Assembly: GCF_003719335.1 (NCBI RefSeq)
Contig: NZ_RIAS01000017.1
Location: 1-64,000 of the forward strand
Reading direction: 5' to 3'
DNA length: 64,000 nucleotides
Origin: Paenibacillus amylolyticus
GTDB lineage: Bacteria > Bacillota > Bacilli > Paenibacillales > Paenibacillaceae
In this document: in pieces, positions 7,422 to 16,153 of the stretch
Numbering within the stretch: position 1 is the first letter of the stretch
Layout: each line of letters starts with the position of its first letter
Position numbers and translations under genes: made by a program
Notes under the pieces: generated by a model
What the model saw: the letters and a program-made list of their open reading frames with translations, nothing else
Told to the model about the DNA's origin: nothing
The model's database searches: none

Positions 7422-8798
7422 ATGGCAGTCGATACTGTGTTATGGAGCAGACTCGTAACGGGTTTGACACTTGGATTTCACGTTATTTTTGCAACACTTG
7501 GCGTGGGTATACCTCTGATGATTGCGATTGCTGAATTTATCGGAATTCGGAAGAAAGACCCCCACTACATACTTATGGCAAAAAGATGGTCACGAGGTTT
7601 TGTCATTTCGGTGGCTGTGGGGGTGGTGACAGGTACAGCGATATCCCTGCAGCTGGCCTTGGTGTGGCCGAATTTCATGAAGCTGGCTGGTAATGTCATC
7701 GCATTGCCGCTATTTATGGAAGTGTTCGCCTTCTTTTTTGAAGCGATATTCCTCGGCATTTATCTCTATACATGGGATCGATTCAAAAACCCGTATATTC
7801 ACTGGCTGCTTACGATCCCGGTTGTCGCCGGGGCAGGCATGTCAGCCGTTTTCATCACAACCGTGAACGGATTCATGAACCAACCGGAAGGATTTGTGAT
7901 GCAGGCTGGTCAATTTACAGCGGTCAATCCCGTGCAAGCCATGCTGAATACAGCAACGTTCTCTAAAGTGTTCCATGTCTTAAGCTCGGCTTATCTGACA
8001 GGGGCGGCTTTGCTCGCCGGGATTGCGGCTCTGGCGATGTTGAAGAGAGGTGCATCTGCTTACCACAAGAAAGGCTTAAACCTGATGATGGCCGTGGTTC
8101 TGGTATTCAGTTTGCTGAACACCCTTGCCGGAGATGTATCTGCGAAGTTTTTGGCTGAACACCAACCGGAGAAGTTGGCCGCTGCAGAATGGCATTTTGA
8201 GACAGAGAGCGGCGCGGATTTGATCCTGCTTGGTTGGCTGAATGCAGAACATGAGATTATAGGTGCGTTGCATCTGCCCAAGTTGCTCAGCTTTCTGGCC
8301 TATGGAGATTTTAATGCTGAAGTCACCGGGCTGAACGAATTTCCACCCGATGAACAACCGCCACTGCTGGTGCATTATCTATTCGATTTGATGGCTGGCA
8401 TCGGATTTGCTCTACTCGCGATCTCCAGCCTATATTTTCTGTTTGTGTTATGGAAGAAGCGTAATCCGCTGAACAAGTGGATGCTTGGCCTAGTTGCAAT
8501 CAGCGCACCGCTTGCTTTCCTCGCTGTGGAGATGGGCTGGTTTTATGCCGAAATCGGACGACAGCCATGGATTATTCGGGGGTACATGCGTGTCGAAGAA
8601 GCCGCTACATCTTCTCCGAGTGTACGAATTTTATTTTTTGTTTTCTTGCTTTTGTATATCGTGCTTGGCGTGATCTGTGCTCTCGTGTTGAAACGCTTGT
8701 TCAATAACAATCCTGCTGAGCTTGAAATGGAACGATGGTTGCAGGCCAAACAAAATAAAACAGCAACAGTTGCGGAGAAAGGAGAGCCATCCCGATGA
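7422..8798 (+). CDS. cydA: Cytochrome bd-type quinol oxidase subunit I
   Basis: Subunit I of cytochrome bd oxidase takes electrons from menaquinol and reduces oxygen to water. The protein has 458 residues and about nine membrane helices. His20 (TLGFH) matches the haem b595 ligand. The acidic pair region is MEVFAFFFEAIF, the haem b558 His lies in SKVFHVLSSAYLTG, and the hallmark GRQPW is present. The quinol loop is short, as in Gram-positive enzymes. The ATG at 7422 is chosen because GAGAGGAGAC precedes it by 9 bases and the homology starts there; a start at 7341 would add 27 unrelated residues. The stop overlaps cydB by four bases (ATGA). A Rex-like site upstream fits induction at low oxygen. 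Confidence 0.95.
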   Translation: MAVDTVLWSRLVTGLTLGFHVIFATLGVGIPLMIAIAEFIGIRKKDPHYILMAKRWSRGFVISVAVGVVTGTAISLQLALVWPNFMKLAGNVIALPLFMEVFAFFFEAIFLGIYLYTWDRFKNPYIHWLLTIPVVAGAGMSAVFITTVNGFMNQPEGFVMQAGQFTAVNPVQAMLNTATFSKVFHVLSSAYLTGAALLAGIAALAMLKRGASAYHKKGLNLMMAVVLVFSLLNTLAGDVSAKFLAEHQPEKLAAAEWHFETESGADLILLGWLNAEHEIIGALHLPKLLSFLAYGDFNAEVTGLNEFPPDEQPPLLVHYLFDLMAGIGFALLAISSLYFLFVLWKKRNPLNKWMLGLVAISAPLAFLAVEMGWFYAEIGRQPWIIRGYMRVEEAATSSPSVRILFFVFLLLYIVLGVICALVLKRLFNNNPAELEMERWLQAKQNKTATVAEKGEPSR

Positions 8799-9808
8799 GT
8801 TATGAGTTGATTGGTATTTCAGTGCTCTGGCTGTTTCTGTACGGATATTTGATCGTTGCGTCAATCGATTTCGGAGCTGGATTTTTCGCCTTTTATGCAC
8901 GCTTGACCAAGCAGGATCATCTGATCAATCGATTAATCTCTCGTTATCTATCGCCAGTATGGGAGATTACGAATGTATTTTTTGTCTTTTTCTATATCGG
9001 TATCGTTGGATTTTTCCCAGATACGGCCTCTTATTATGGCGCAGCCTTGATCGTTCCCGGAAGTATCGCCGTTATACTTCTAGCGATCCGTGGCTCGTTC
9101 TATGCCTTTGAAAATTACGGTTCCAAGAACAACATCGTGTACCTGTTTCTATATGGAGCAACGGGTTTGTTGATTCCGGCATCTTTGTCCGTAGCTCTGA
9201 CTTTGTCCGAAGGTGGCTTTATCCTGAAGCAGGGGGAGACAGTTACACTGGATTACTGGGCTTTGTTCACCAATCCGTTATCCTGGAGCATCGTTGGACT
9301 GGCGATTGTCTCTGTATTGTTTATCAGTGGAACCTTTCTGACCTTCTACGCCTCACGGGCAGAAGATCAAGGTGCCTTGAAGCTCATGCGGAATTATTCC
9401 TTATTTTGGAGCACACCTACGATTATTTTAGCGCTGACTGCATTTATATATTTGGGTCAGCACAATGAACGCCATTTTCAAAATATGATGGATCTCTGGT
9501 GGCTTCTCGCTATATCCGTAGCCTTCTTCATGGTTGCCATGTGGTTGCTGTACAACGAACGCCGCTACGGACTTGCTTTTATTTGCATCATGCTACAGTT
9601 TTTCTGTGCCTTTTTTGCATATGGCATCGGTCAATATCCATACATCCTTGATCCGTACATCACGATTCAGAGCAGTGCCACCTCGCCAGCCATGGGTTTC
9701 GCACTGGTAGTCGTCTTTATCGGAGGACTATGCCTGCTCATTCCATCTCTGATTCTGGTGTTCAAACTGTTCCTGTTTGATGCGGATTATGTCAAAGGCA
9801 ACAAATAA
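8795..9808 (+). CDS. cydB: Cytochrome bd-type quinol oxidase subunit II
   Basis: The protein has 337 residues, nearly all in membrane helices, and starts SYELIGISVLWLFLYGYLIVASIDFGAG, the conserved CydB first helix with its Asp. It forms the bd oxidase heterodimer with CydA. The ATG at 8795 lies in the ATGA overlap with cydA and is preceded by GGAGAG. The stop lies 16 bases before the GTG start of the ABC gene. CydA and CydB both look like the YthAB/cyanide-insensitive side of the family, but the subtype is uncertain. Confidence 0.95.
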   Translation: MSYELIGISVLWLFLYGYLIVASIDFGAGFFAFYARLTKQDHLINRLISRYLSPVWEITNVFFVFFYIGIVGFFPDTASYYGAALIVPGSIAVILLAIRGSFYAFENYGSKNNIVYLFLYGATGLLIPASLSVALTLSEGGFILKQGETVTLDYWALFTNPLSWSIVGLAIVSVLFISGTFLTFYASRAEDQGALKLMRNYSLFWSTPTIILALTAFIYLGQHNERHFQNMMDLWWLLAISVAFFMVAMWLLYNERRYGLAFICIMLQFFCAFFAYGIGQYPYILDPYITIQSSATSPAMGFALVVVFIGGLCLLIPSLILVFKLFLFDADYVKGNK

Positions 9809-9824
9809 AAGGGAGGGTCATCCT

Positions 9825-11666
9825 GTGAAAAGGCAAAGGAAAGAGCGAACCAAACAGCAAGGAAAACAGTCAGGTCGGCAAAAATCGATTCTGATTCAAC
9901 AGCAGATGTCTTCACTCCGAAAAAGCAGACTTCTCCTTATGGCCTTTTCACTGGCCCTTGGTGCAGCGATCATAAGCCAGGCTGTATTTATGGCAGAATC
10001 TGTACAGCGTATTTTTGTAGAAAAGGCAACCTTATCATCGATCATGCCGCTTCTCGGGTTATTACTCACCGTTATGGCTCTACGTACGCTGTTAACATAC
10101 GGCAACGGGAAAGTTGGTTTGCATATGGCTGCACGTGCGAAAACAAATATGCGTGCCAAGGTGTTACAAAATCTGATTCAAGCTTCCATGTTCTCTGCAT
10201 TGCAAGGGCAGACGGGAGGCAAGGTCAGCGTTGCCCTAGACGCCGTCGATGAGGCGGACAGCTATTTCAGTCAGTACATGCCGCGCATGATGGAAGCGTC
10301 GATTATTCCGATTGTGATTTTGGTAGTTGCCTTCACACTGCATGCCAATACAGGCTGGATTCTGTTGTGTACAGCACCGTTTATTCCATTGTTCATGATT
10401 CTCGTTGGTTTGCAGACCAAAAATAAATCCGAAGAAAAGTATGCACAGCTGGCGGAGTTTTCCGGTACGTTCCTCGACTCGCTGCAAGGTCTGGTGACAT
10501 TGAAAATATTCGGACGGGTGAATCGTCAGCAACAGGAGATCGAACGCAGCAGTCTGGGTTATCGGGATAGCACGATGAGCATTTTGAAGATTGCTTTTAC
10601 GAATACGTTTATGCTTGAAGCGATTGTCATGTTAAGTATCGGTATCGTTGCGTTAGAGCTTGCCATTCAGCTACTCGTGTATAAATCGATGACTTTTCAT
10701 ACCGCTTTTCTATTGCTGTTGCTCGTTCCGGAGTTCTACAGTTTGTTAAAAAATACAGGTACCGCCTTTCACAGCGGTCGAACAAGCATGGGCGCTATTC
10801 GTAAAGTGGAGCAACTAATTGGAGAAAGCGAACAACGAAGTGAGAATTCACAGCCCAAGAAAGATGAGGAGAATTCGTCACATCACCAATTTTTGCCTAG
10901 ATCGTCGTCAACGAAGTCAGATATGCCGTCATTCATTGAATTAAAAAATGTCCGGTTTCATTATGCCCCAGGTTCGTTTGCACTTGAAACGGGACATGTA
11001 TCGATAAAACCAGGAGAAAAGCTCGCCATTGTTGGTCCAAGCGGCTCAGGTAAAACAACCTTATTGAGCCTAATCTCCGGTTTGTTACATCCAACCTCGG
11101 GAGAAGTTTGTATTAACGGAAGACCGCTTGTACAAATAAACGAAGACGACTGGTTTAAACAGATCAGTTATATTACACAACATCCCTATATTTTTGCAGG
11201 CACATTAGCTGAAAATATAACTATAGGTTCAGGAAGGGATGAACCCCGTGCGGAGATAGAGAAAGCGGCTGAACGCGCAGGACTCACTTCACTTATTGCT
11301 CTATTGGATAAAGGGTTGGACACCCCTGTTGGGGAAGGAGGGCGTGGGCTTTCTGGGGGAGAAAAACAACGATTAGCTCTCGCTCGCGCTTTTCTGAAGA
11401 AGCCTGCCCTCATCCTGTTTGATGAACCTACAGTTGGACTCGACCTGCGTACCGAACAGATTTTGCAACGTTCTATCGCAGCATTGTCACAACAGGCCAC
11501 CATCATTACGGTGGCACACAGGTTATATACGATTCAGCAAGCAGACCAGATTTGGTTCATGTCGGATGGTGTACTTGCAGATTCGGGAACACATCAGGAG
11601 CTGTTAGAACGAGTGCCTGTATATGCCGAGATGGTACAACTTCAGAGAACAGGAGGGATCGCATGA
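9825..11666 (+). CDS. cydD: ABC exporter needed for cytochrome bd assembly, first subunit
   Basis: The protein has 613 residues. A charged N-terminal tail of about 40 residues (many Lys, Arg and Gln) is followed by a six-helix transmembrane domain to about residue 320, a low-complexity linker rich in Ser and Glu, and an ABC ATPase domain. The ATPase shows Walker A GPSGSGKTT, signature LSGGEKQRLALARA and Walker B LILFDEPT. In other bacteria CydDC is a half-transporter pair that handles thiols or haem and is essential for bd oxidase maturation. The GTG at 9825 is chosen because GGGAGG (9811-9816) precedes it; the frame extends into cydB but has no ribosome site there. The TGA overlaps cydC (ATGA). 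In Bacillus naming this is the cydC position. Confidence 0.9.
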   Translation: MKRQRKERTKQQGKQSGRQKSILIQQQMSSLRKSRLLLMAFSLALGAAIISQAVFMAESVQRIFVEKATLSSIMPLLGLLLTVMALRTLLTYGNGKVGLHMAARAKTNMRAKVLQNLIQASMFSALQGQTGGKVSVALDAVDEADSYFSQYMPRMMEASIIPIVILVVAFTLHANTGWILLCTAPFIPLFMILVGLQTKNKSEEKYAQLAEFSGTFLDSLQGLVTLKIFGRVNRQQQEIERSSLGYRDSTMSILKIAFTNTFMLEAIVMLSIGIVALELAIQLLVYKSMTFHTAFLLLLLVPEFYSLLKNTGTAFHSGRTSMGAIRKVEQLIGESEQRSENSQPKKDEENSSHHQFLPRSSSTKSDMPSFIELKNVRFHYAPGSFALETGHVSIKPGEKLAIVGPSGSGKTTLLSLISGLLHPTSGEVCINGRPLVQINEDDWFKQISYITQHPYIFAGTLAENITIGSGRDEPRAEIEKAAERAGLTSLIALLDKGLDTPVGEGGRGLSGGEKQRLALARAFLKKPALILFDEPTVGLDLRTEQILQRSIAALSQQATIITVAHRLYTIQQADQIWFMSDGVLADSGTHQELLERVPVYAEMVQLQRTGGIA

Positions 11667-13423
11667 AAGAGTTAGCTGTTCTGTCCAAGGCAATGATGCA
11701 GGAACGCAAAGACATTTTGCTTTCTATATTATGCGGATTCATTGCTGGCACAGCAGGTGTAGCCCTTTTCTCCGCAAGCGGATATCTTATCTCGCAAACG
11801 GTATTTGCACCGCCACTGTACACCTTGATCGTTCTAACGTCGATGGTCAAACTGCTTGGATTCGTGCGTGCGGCTAGCCGTTATGGCGAGAGACTTGCCT
11901 CTCACCGGGCAACCTTTTCCATCCTCAGCCGTTTACGAACCTCATTTTTTGCCAAGCTTATTCCGGTTACGCCTGGAATTTTGAACAAAAACCGAAGCGG
12001 AGATCTGCTGGCACGTATTGTAGGTGATGTAGAGAGCTTGCAGCATTATTTTCTGCGTGTTGCTTATCCGCCTATTATGGTGGTGATGGTATTCCTGAGC
12101 ACCGTCCTGTTTACAGCCGTTTTTTCATTCTGGATTGCGTGTTTACTCATCGTTGGTATGTTGATTACAGCCTTTGTTGTCCCAAACCTGGTGCTGATCG
12201 GTCAACGTAAGATCAACGAACATGTACGCCAGCAACGGGCAAAGCTATCTACAGAGGTTACCGAAGTATTGTATGGTTTCCGTGACTTGAAAGTATATGG
12301 ACAATTGGCAGAGCGTGAGCGGCAGCTTCAGCAGGATTCGGCTGAACTCGCAACGCAGCAACAACGTGCCGCTACACAATTGGTGCTGGGACAATCCATG
12401 CATGTTTTTGTCACCTATCTCGTCACATGGGGTGTGCTGGTAATCAGTGCTTTTCTCATTGCAGACGGAGTCTTTGCCGGTGTGTATCTTGCGATGTTGA
12501 TTCTGGCAACACAAACGATGTTTGAAGAATCCGCAGCAATGGCCGTGTTACCAGCGTATAAGTTGGACAGCGAGAATGCTGCGAAACGTTTGGCTGAAAC
12601 TGTGCCTGATCAGCAGAACAAAGGATACGATGATCAATCTCATTCATCATCTAAAACCCATTTATCTCTGGAGGTCGATGCAGAAGGGGAAGCGGTAACC
12701 ATTGAACTGTCTCATGTTTCTTTTCAATATGAAGGGGAGTGGAGATCTGCGCTAAATGACGTCTCACTCTACCTTGCACCTGGCTCCAAAACGGCGATTG
12801 TCGGGGCAAGTGGCTCTGGAAAATCTACCATTTTGGATTTGCTTCTCAAGCTACGGACGCCTGCTGCTGGCAAAATAAAATTCAATGCCATCTCGGTGAA
12901 TGAATGGAATGAAACAAACATATGGCAAAATACCCGTGCTGTGTTGCAACAAAGCCACTTTTTCCGGGGAACGATTCGCGATAATCTGCTACTCAGTGGT
13001 GAGTCTCACTCCGATGAATATGTGCAAGATATACTCCATCAAGTTCAACTGTTCAATACATCTTTGGACGACTCCGTATACGAAAAAGGAGAAAATCTGT
13101 CCGATGGCGAGAAGCAGCGGCTGGCTCTGGCCCGTGCCATGTTACGCAAGGGCAGGTTATGGTTGCTGGACGAACCAACTTCTTCGCTGGACTACGTTAC
13201 GGAAGCACGTGTGCTACAGAACTTGCTGACACAGGCGGTTGAGGACACGCTGCTACTCGTCTGTCACCGTTTGACAGGACTTGAACGGATGGATCAGATT
13301 GTGGTCATGGATCAAGGCCAGATTGTCGAAACAGGCTCGTTCGAAGAGTTGATGGAACGTAAAGGTTATTTTTACGAGATGAAGAAGATTGAACTGCAGA
13401 TGATTGGAGAGCAAGGTGCCTAA
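11663..13423 (+). CDS. cydC: ABC exporter needed for cytochrome bd assembly, second subunit
   Basis: The protein has 586 residues. A transmembrane domain spans about residues 1-320, beginning with the KELAVLSKAMMQERKD helix. The ABC ATPase domain follows, with Walker [10 protein letters not shown], a variant signature LSDGEKQRLALARA (Asp for Gly) and Walker B LWLLDEPTSS. An acidic linker lies between the domains. It is translationally coupled to cydD through ATGA and has AGGAGGG just upstream of the ATG at 11663. It pairs with CydD as the heterodimeric exporter for bd oxidase biogenesis. A strong terminator follows, closing the cydABDC operon. Confidence 0.9.
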   Translation: MKELAVLSKAMMQERKDILLSILCGFIAGTAGVALFSASGYLISQTVFAPPLYTLIVLTSMVKLLGFVRAASRYGERLASHRATFSILSRLRTSFFAKLIPVTPGILNKNRSGDLLARIVGDVESLQHYFLRVAYPPIMVVMVFLSTVLFTAVFSFWIACLLIVGMLITAFVVPNLVLIGQRKINEHVRQQRAKLSTEVTEVLYGFRDLKVYGQLAERERQLQQDSAELATQQQRAATQLVLGQSMHVFVTYLVTWGVLVISAFLIADGVFAGVYLAMLILATQTMFEESAAMAVLPAYKLDSENAAKRLAETVPDQQNKGYDDQSHSSSKTHLSLEVDAEGEAVTIELSHVSFQYEGEWRSALNDVSLYLAPGSKTAIVGASGSGKSTILDLLLKLRTPAAGKIKFNAISVNEWNETNIWQNTRAVLQQSHFFRGTIRDNLLLSGESHSDEYVQDILHQVQLFNTSLDDSVYEKGENLSDGEKQRLALARAMLRKGRLWLLDEPTSSLDYVTEARVLQNLLTQAVEDTLLLVCHRLTGLERMDQIVVMDQGQIVETGSFEELMERKGYFYEMKKIELQMIGEQGA

Positions 13424-13434
13424 CTCTATGAAGC

Positions 13435-13459
13435 AAAGCCGCACATAAGCGGCTTTTTT
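13435..13459 (+). terminator. Intrinsic terminator of the cyd operon
   Basis: GCCGC (13438-13442) pairs with GCGGC (13449-13453), extended by AAA/TTT, and is followed by T-rich sequence. Confidence 0.85.
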
Positions 13460-13617
13460 GCGTTAGATTCGAAACTGCCAACCGGCTGAATGGTTACTTT
13501 GCTCCAAAGTATTGTAAATACGACGATCCATTGCGAAGGATTGCTTGAAAGCAATATTCACATCATACATATATACTAAGGGTAACTAGTCCAATCATGT
13601 GAGGAGGTTCGGTTGAG

Positions 13618-14424
13618 GTGAGAAAAATAATGCAGTTTCCGCTCGTATGGATGTTTACAGGTGTTACTCTCCTGGGCCTGTCCGGTTTCATGACCCAAAA
13701 GCTGTTCGTTGATTCGCAAGGCATTCTGTCGATTATGCTGGCACTTGCAGGAGGTATCGTTTCCATTGTGGTCTACTGGTTTGTAATGAAATTCATGGCA
13801 GGGCGCAAGGTACAGGAATTGCAACTTCGACATGCAGGAATCGAATTAATCTTAGGCTCAGGAGTTGGTCTGATCTTGATTGGTGTTTCTGTCGGGATCA
13901 TCACGTTGCTTGGTGGATACAGCTTTACATGGTCAGCGACGAACGCGGTTGGTTCTATTGTGGCTTTGGCGATCGGTGCAGCCATTGTGGAGGAATTGAT
14001 CTTTCGAGGCCTGTTCCTGCAAGCGATTGAAAAGCGACTTGGAAGCTGGATCGCTTTGGCTATAACTTCGCTATTTTTCGGTTTGGCTCATCTGCCAAAT
14101 CCCGGAGCAACACTCTGGAGTTCCGTTGCTATTGTCATAGAGGCAGGCATTTTGCTCGGAGCCGGGTTTCTGTGGCGGCGTAATCTGTGGTTTGTCATCG
14201 GACTACATTTTGCATGGAATGCACTGGAGGGAATGCTGGGTATACCGGTGTCAGGCATAGCAACGCAAGGCTTTTTTGATGTACAGCTATCCGGAGCGCC
14301 TTGGTTGACAGGGGGAAGCTTCGGACTGGAGGCATCCATTGTACCGATCATCGTCAGTTTGCTGATCGCCATCCCTATGCTGATTAGCGCATATCACAAA
14401 GGAAATATGAAGTTCAAGAGATAG
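13618..14424 (+). CDS. CPBP family intramembrane metalloprotease
   Basis: The protein has 268 residues and about eight membrane helices. It has the Abi/CPBP motifs: Glu125-Glu126-xxx-Arg130 (VEELIFRG), His158 in FGLAHLPNP and His197-xxx-Asn201 in LHFAWN. These form the metal site of Rce1-like intramembrane proteases. Bacterial members often process or confer immunity to peptides; the substrate is unknown here. The start is a GTG at 13618, with GAGGAGG at 13601-13607; the ATG at 13630 is too far from that site. It stands alone between two terminators. Confidence 0.85.
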   Translation: MRKIMQFPLVWMFTGVTLLGLSGFMTQKLFVDSQGILSIMLALAGGIVSIVVYWFVMKFMAGRKVQELQLRHAGIELILGSGVGLILIGVSVGIITLLGGYSFTWSATNAVGSIVALAIGAAIVEELIFRGLFLQAIEKRLGSWIALAITSLFFGLAHLPNPGATLWSSVAIVIEAGILLGAGFLWRRNLWFVIGLHFAWNALEGMLGIPVSGIATQGFFDVQLSGAPWLTGGSFGLEASIVPIIVSLLIAIPMLISAYHKGNMKFKR

Positions 14425-14471
14425 GCAAGCTAACCGGACTTTTTTTCGAAATTCTTGCAAAATACGTACGT

Positions 14472-14503
14472 GAAGGGTGAACCGCAAAATGGTTTTCCCT
14501 TCT
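14472..14503 (+). terminator. Stem-loop after the CPBP gene, probable terminator
   Basis: GAAGGG pairs with CCCTTC and AACC with GGTT inside it. Only a short T-run (CTTTG) follows, so it may be a weak terminator. Confidence 0.5.
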
Positions 14504-14571
14504 TTGTGATGTTTCCGTACATTCATATTTCCAGACATACATAAAGGATCATAAGAAATTGAAAATTAATC

Positions 14572-14602
14572 TTGACCTTAGGTCAGACCTAAGGTTTATG
14601 CT
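14572..14602 (+). promoter_or_regulatory. MerR-type promoter with perfect operator palindrome
   Basis: TTGACC (14572-14577), an exact 19-base spacer and TATGCT (14597-14602). The spacer contains ACCTTAGGTC-A-GACCTAAGGT (14575-14595), a perfect 10-bp inverted repeat. The long 19-base spacer with a central palindrome is the mark of promoters untwisted by activated MerR proteins. It lies 35 bases before the merR gene. Confidence 0.85.
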
Positions 14603-14636
14603 AACTATAGATAAGAGAACAAAGGTGGAGTTTACG

Positions 14637-15437
14637 ATGAATGAAATGAAAGATGTAATTACGATTAGCGAGCTGGCTAAGCTCATGCAAGTATCCGTAC
14701 ATCAGATTCGTTATTTCGAAGAAAAAGGGGTATTACACCCGGCTTTTACAGGTGAAAATCAATACCGAATGTATGGGATGAATGAAGTGTACCGTTTAGC
14801 TCATATTTTATTGCTGCGTAAGATGGGCTTGTCTGTGCAAGTGATCCAAGATTGCCTGTCCCATCTGACGGCCGAGCAGATCATGCCGATTTTCCGTCAG
14901 GCGCTGACAGATACAGAGGCGGAGATCCGAAGGCTGCGGGACACCAAACATTTTATTGAGAAGTTGCTTGAGAAAAAAGAGTCCATTTCCCAAAAATCCA
15001 TCCAGACAGAGGGAGGTGCTTATTCGATCATTCATCGTGACGAAGTTTCATTGTCTCTGTGGTTTGAGATGCAAGATGCTGAAAGTCTGGGAGCTCAAAG
15101 GTTAGTCGAGCATCGAGGCAACATTTCCAATCTGTTCGAAGCGGATATTCATTATGTGTACAACGATTCAGGCACCATCGGATTGTATACGCAAGAGGAG
15201 AACAGGCAGAGTGATCTGATATTGCCTACCGGTTCATATCTTTCCTGTACACTTTTTGTACAAAATGAAGAACGAATCGCCAAAACAATTCAAGAGTTCT
15301 ATGCTTATGCTGAAGAGAAGGGTTACCTATGTTCAGGGCCATTGATTATGGTCGAAAAATCATATTTATCTCTGTTTACACCTGACCAGCTCCATTATGA
15401 GCTTCTCTCGTATGTTTCGAACCCGGAGGCGGAATAG
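14637..15437 (+). CDS. MerR-family regulator with effector-binding C-terminal domain
   Basis: The protein has 266 residues. An N-terminal MerR winged helix (about residues 8-75: ITISELAKLMQVSVHQIRYFEEKGVLHPA) is followed by a dimerising helix rich in charged residues (about 90-125). The C-terminal domain of about 130 residues resembles GyrI/BmrR-type small-molecule binding domains. The family senses drugs or metabolites and activates detoxification genes. The ATG at 14637 is chosen because AAAGGTGGAG lies 6 bases upstream and the HTH starts just after it. It is the first gene of an operon with a GNAT and an alpha/beta hydrolase, and the palindromic promoter upstream shows autoregulation. Confidence 0.85.
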   Translation: MNEMKDVITISELAKLMQVSVHQIRYFEEKGVLHPAFTGENQYRMYGMNEVYRLAHILLLRKMGLSVQVIQDCLSHLTAEQIMPIFRQALTDTEAEIRRLRDTKHFIEKLLEKKESISQKSIQTEGGAYSIIHRDEVSLSLWFEMQDAESLGAQRLVEHRGNISNLFEADIHYVYNDSGTIGLYTQEENRQSDLILPTGSYLSCTLFVQNEERIAKTIQEFYAYAEEKGYLCSGPLIMVEKSYLSLFTPDQLHYELLSYVSNPEAE

Positions 15438-15439
15438 TA

Positions 15440-16153
15440 ATGAGCCATCTTTTCAACACATATTTCAATAAGACGAATCTCATGAACAGCAAACTAAATC
15501 AAACGAATCTCATCCGGATCGAACCTATAACCCTTAAGCAATATCCGGCTGCGGCAAAAATAATGGCTTATGGCTTCGGGCACAAATTTCAGAAGTTATT
15601 TTCTGTGTCTACAACGGACATGGCTTTTGTTTTTGAACAATTGTTACTTTACAGTCCGCATCAGACAGGCAGTCTGCGGTTCGTAGCGCTAGAAAATGAT
15701 GTGCTCGTAGGCACGATGGCTTTAAAGTGGAAGGGGAGCGAGGTTATCCAAAAGGCTAATAATCCCCGGCTCAATTGGTGGAGCATGCGCAGTCACATCG
15801 GGTGCTGGAAGTTGCTTCGTATCATGGCAGGTATACATTTACTCAAACACGAGCCTGAGGTAGGTGAATGTTATATCGAAGACATCACTGTAGATCCGCA
15901 CTCTCAAGGCAAAGGCGTTGGCAGACAGCTGTTGGCTTACGCAGAGCAATACATGTTTCAAACGGCTCAGTTATCTTACCTCAGTCTGCATGTAGCTCGT
16001 CACAACCAGAAAGCGGTACGGATGTATGAACGGTATCATTTTCGCAAACAAAGTAGCACGAACAGCCTATTAACCGCTATGTTCCTTGGTGAAAATGAGT
16101 GGAATTACATGACCCGTAGAGGAGACAACAACATTGAAACACCACATGTTTAA
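15440..16153 (+). CDS. GNAT family N-acetyltransferase
   Basis: The protein has 237 residues. It carries the acetyl-CoA site CYIEDITVDPHSQGKGVGRQLL (motif A, with the QxxGxG-like loop QGKGVG) and a following beta strand/helix LSLHVARHNQKAVRMYERYHF. It starts 2 bases after the merR stop, with GGAGGCGG 8 bases upstream. As part of a MerR-controlled operon it may acetylate a toxic compound that MerR senses, but that is inference. The ends of the gene overlap the next gene by 20 bases. Confidence 0.85.
   Translation: MSHLFNTYFNKTNLMNSKLNQTNLIRIEPITLKQYPAAAKIMAYGFGHKFQKLFSVSTTDMAFVFEQLLLYSPHQTGSLRFVALENDVLVGTMALKWKGSEVIQKANNPRLNWWSMRSHIGCWKLLRIMAGIHLLKHEPEVGECYIEDITVDPHSQGKGVGRQLLAYAEQYMFQTAQLSYLSLHVARHNQKAVRMYERYHFRKQSSTNSLLTAMFLGENEWNYMTRRGDNNIETPHV

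Noticed and set aside
9777-9824. Upstream TTG start for cydD inside cydB
   Set aside because: It has no ribosome site and overlaps the end of cydB; the GTG at 9825 has GGGAGG at good spacing.
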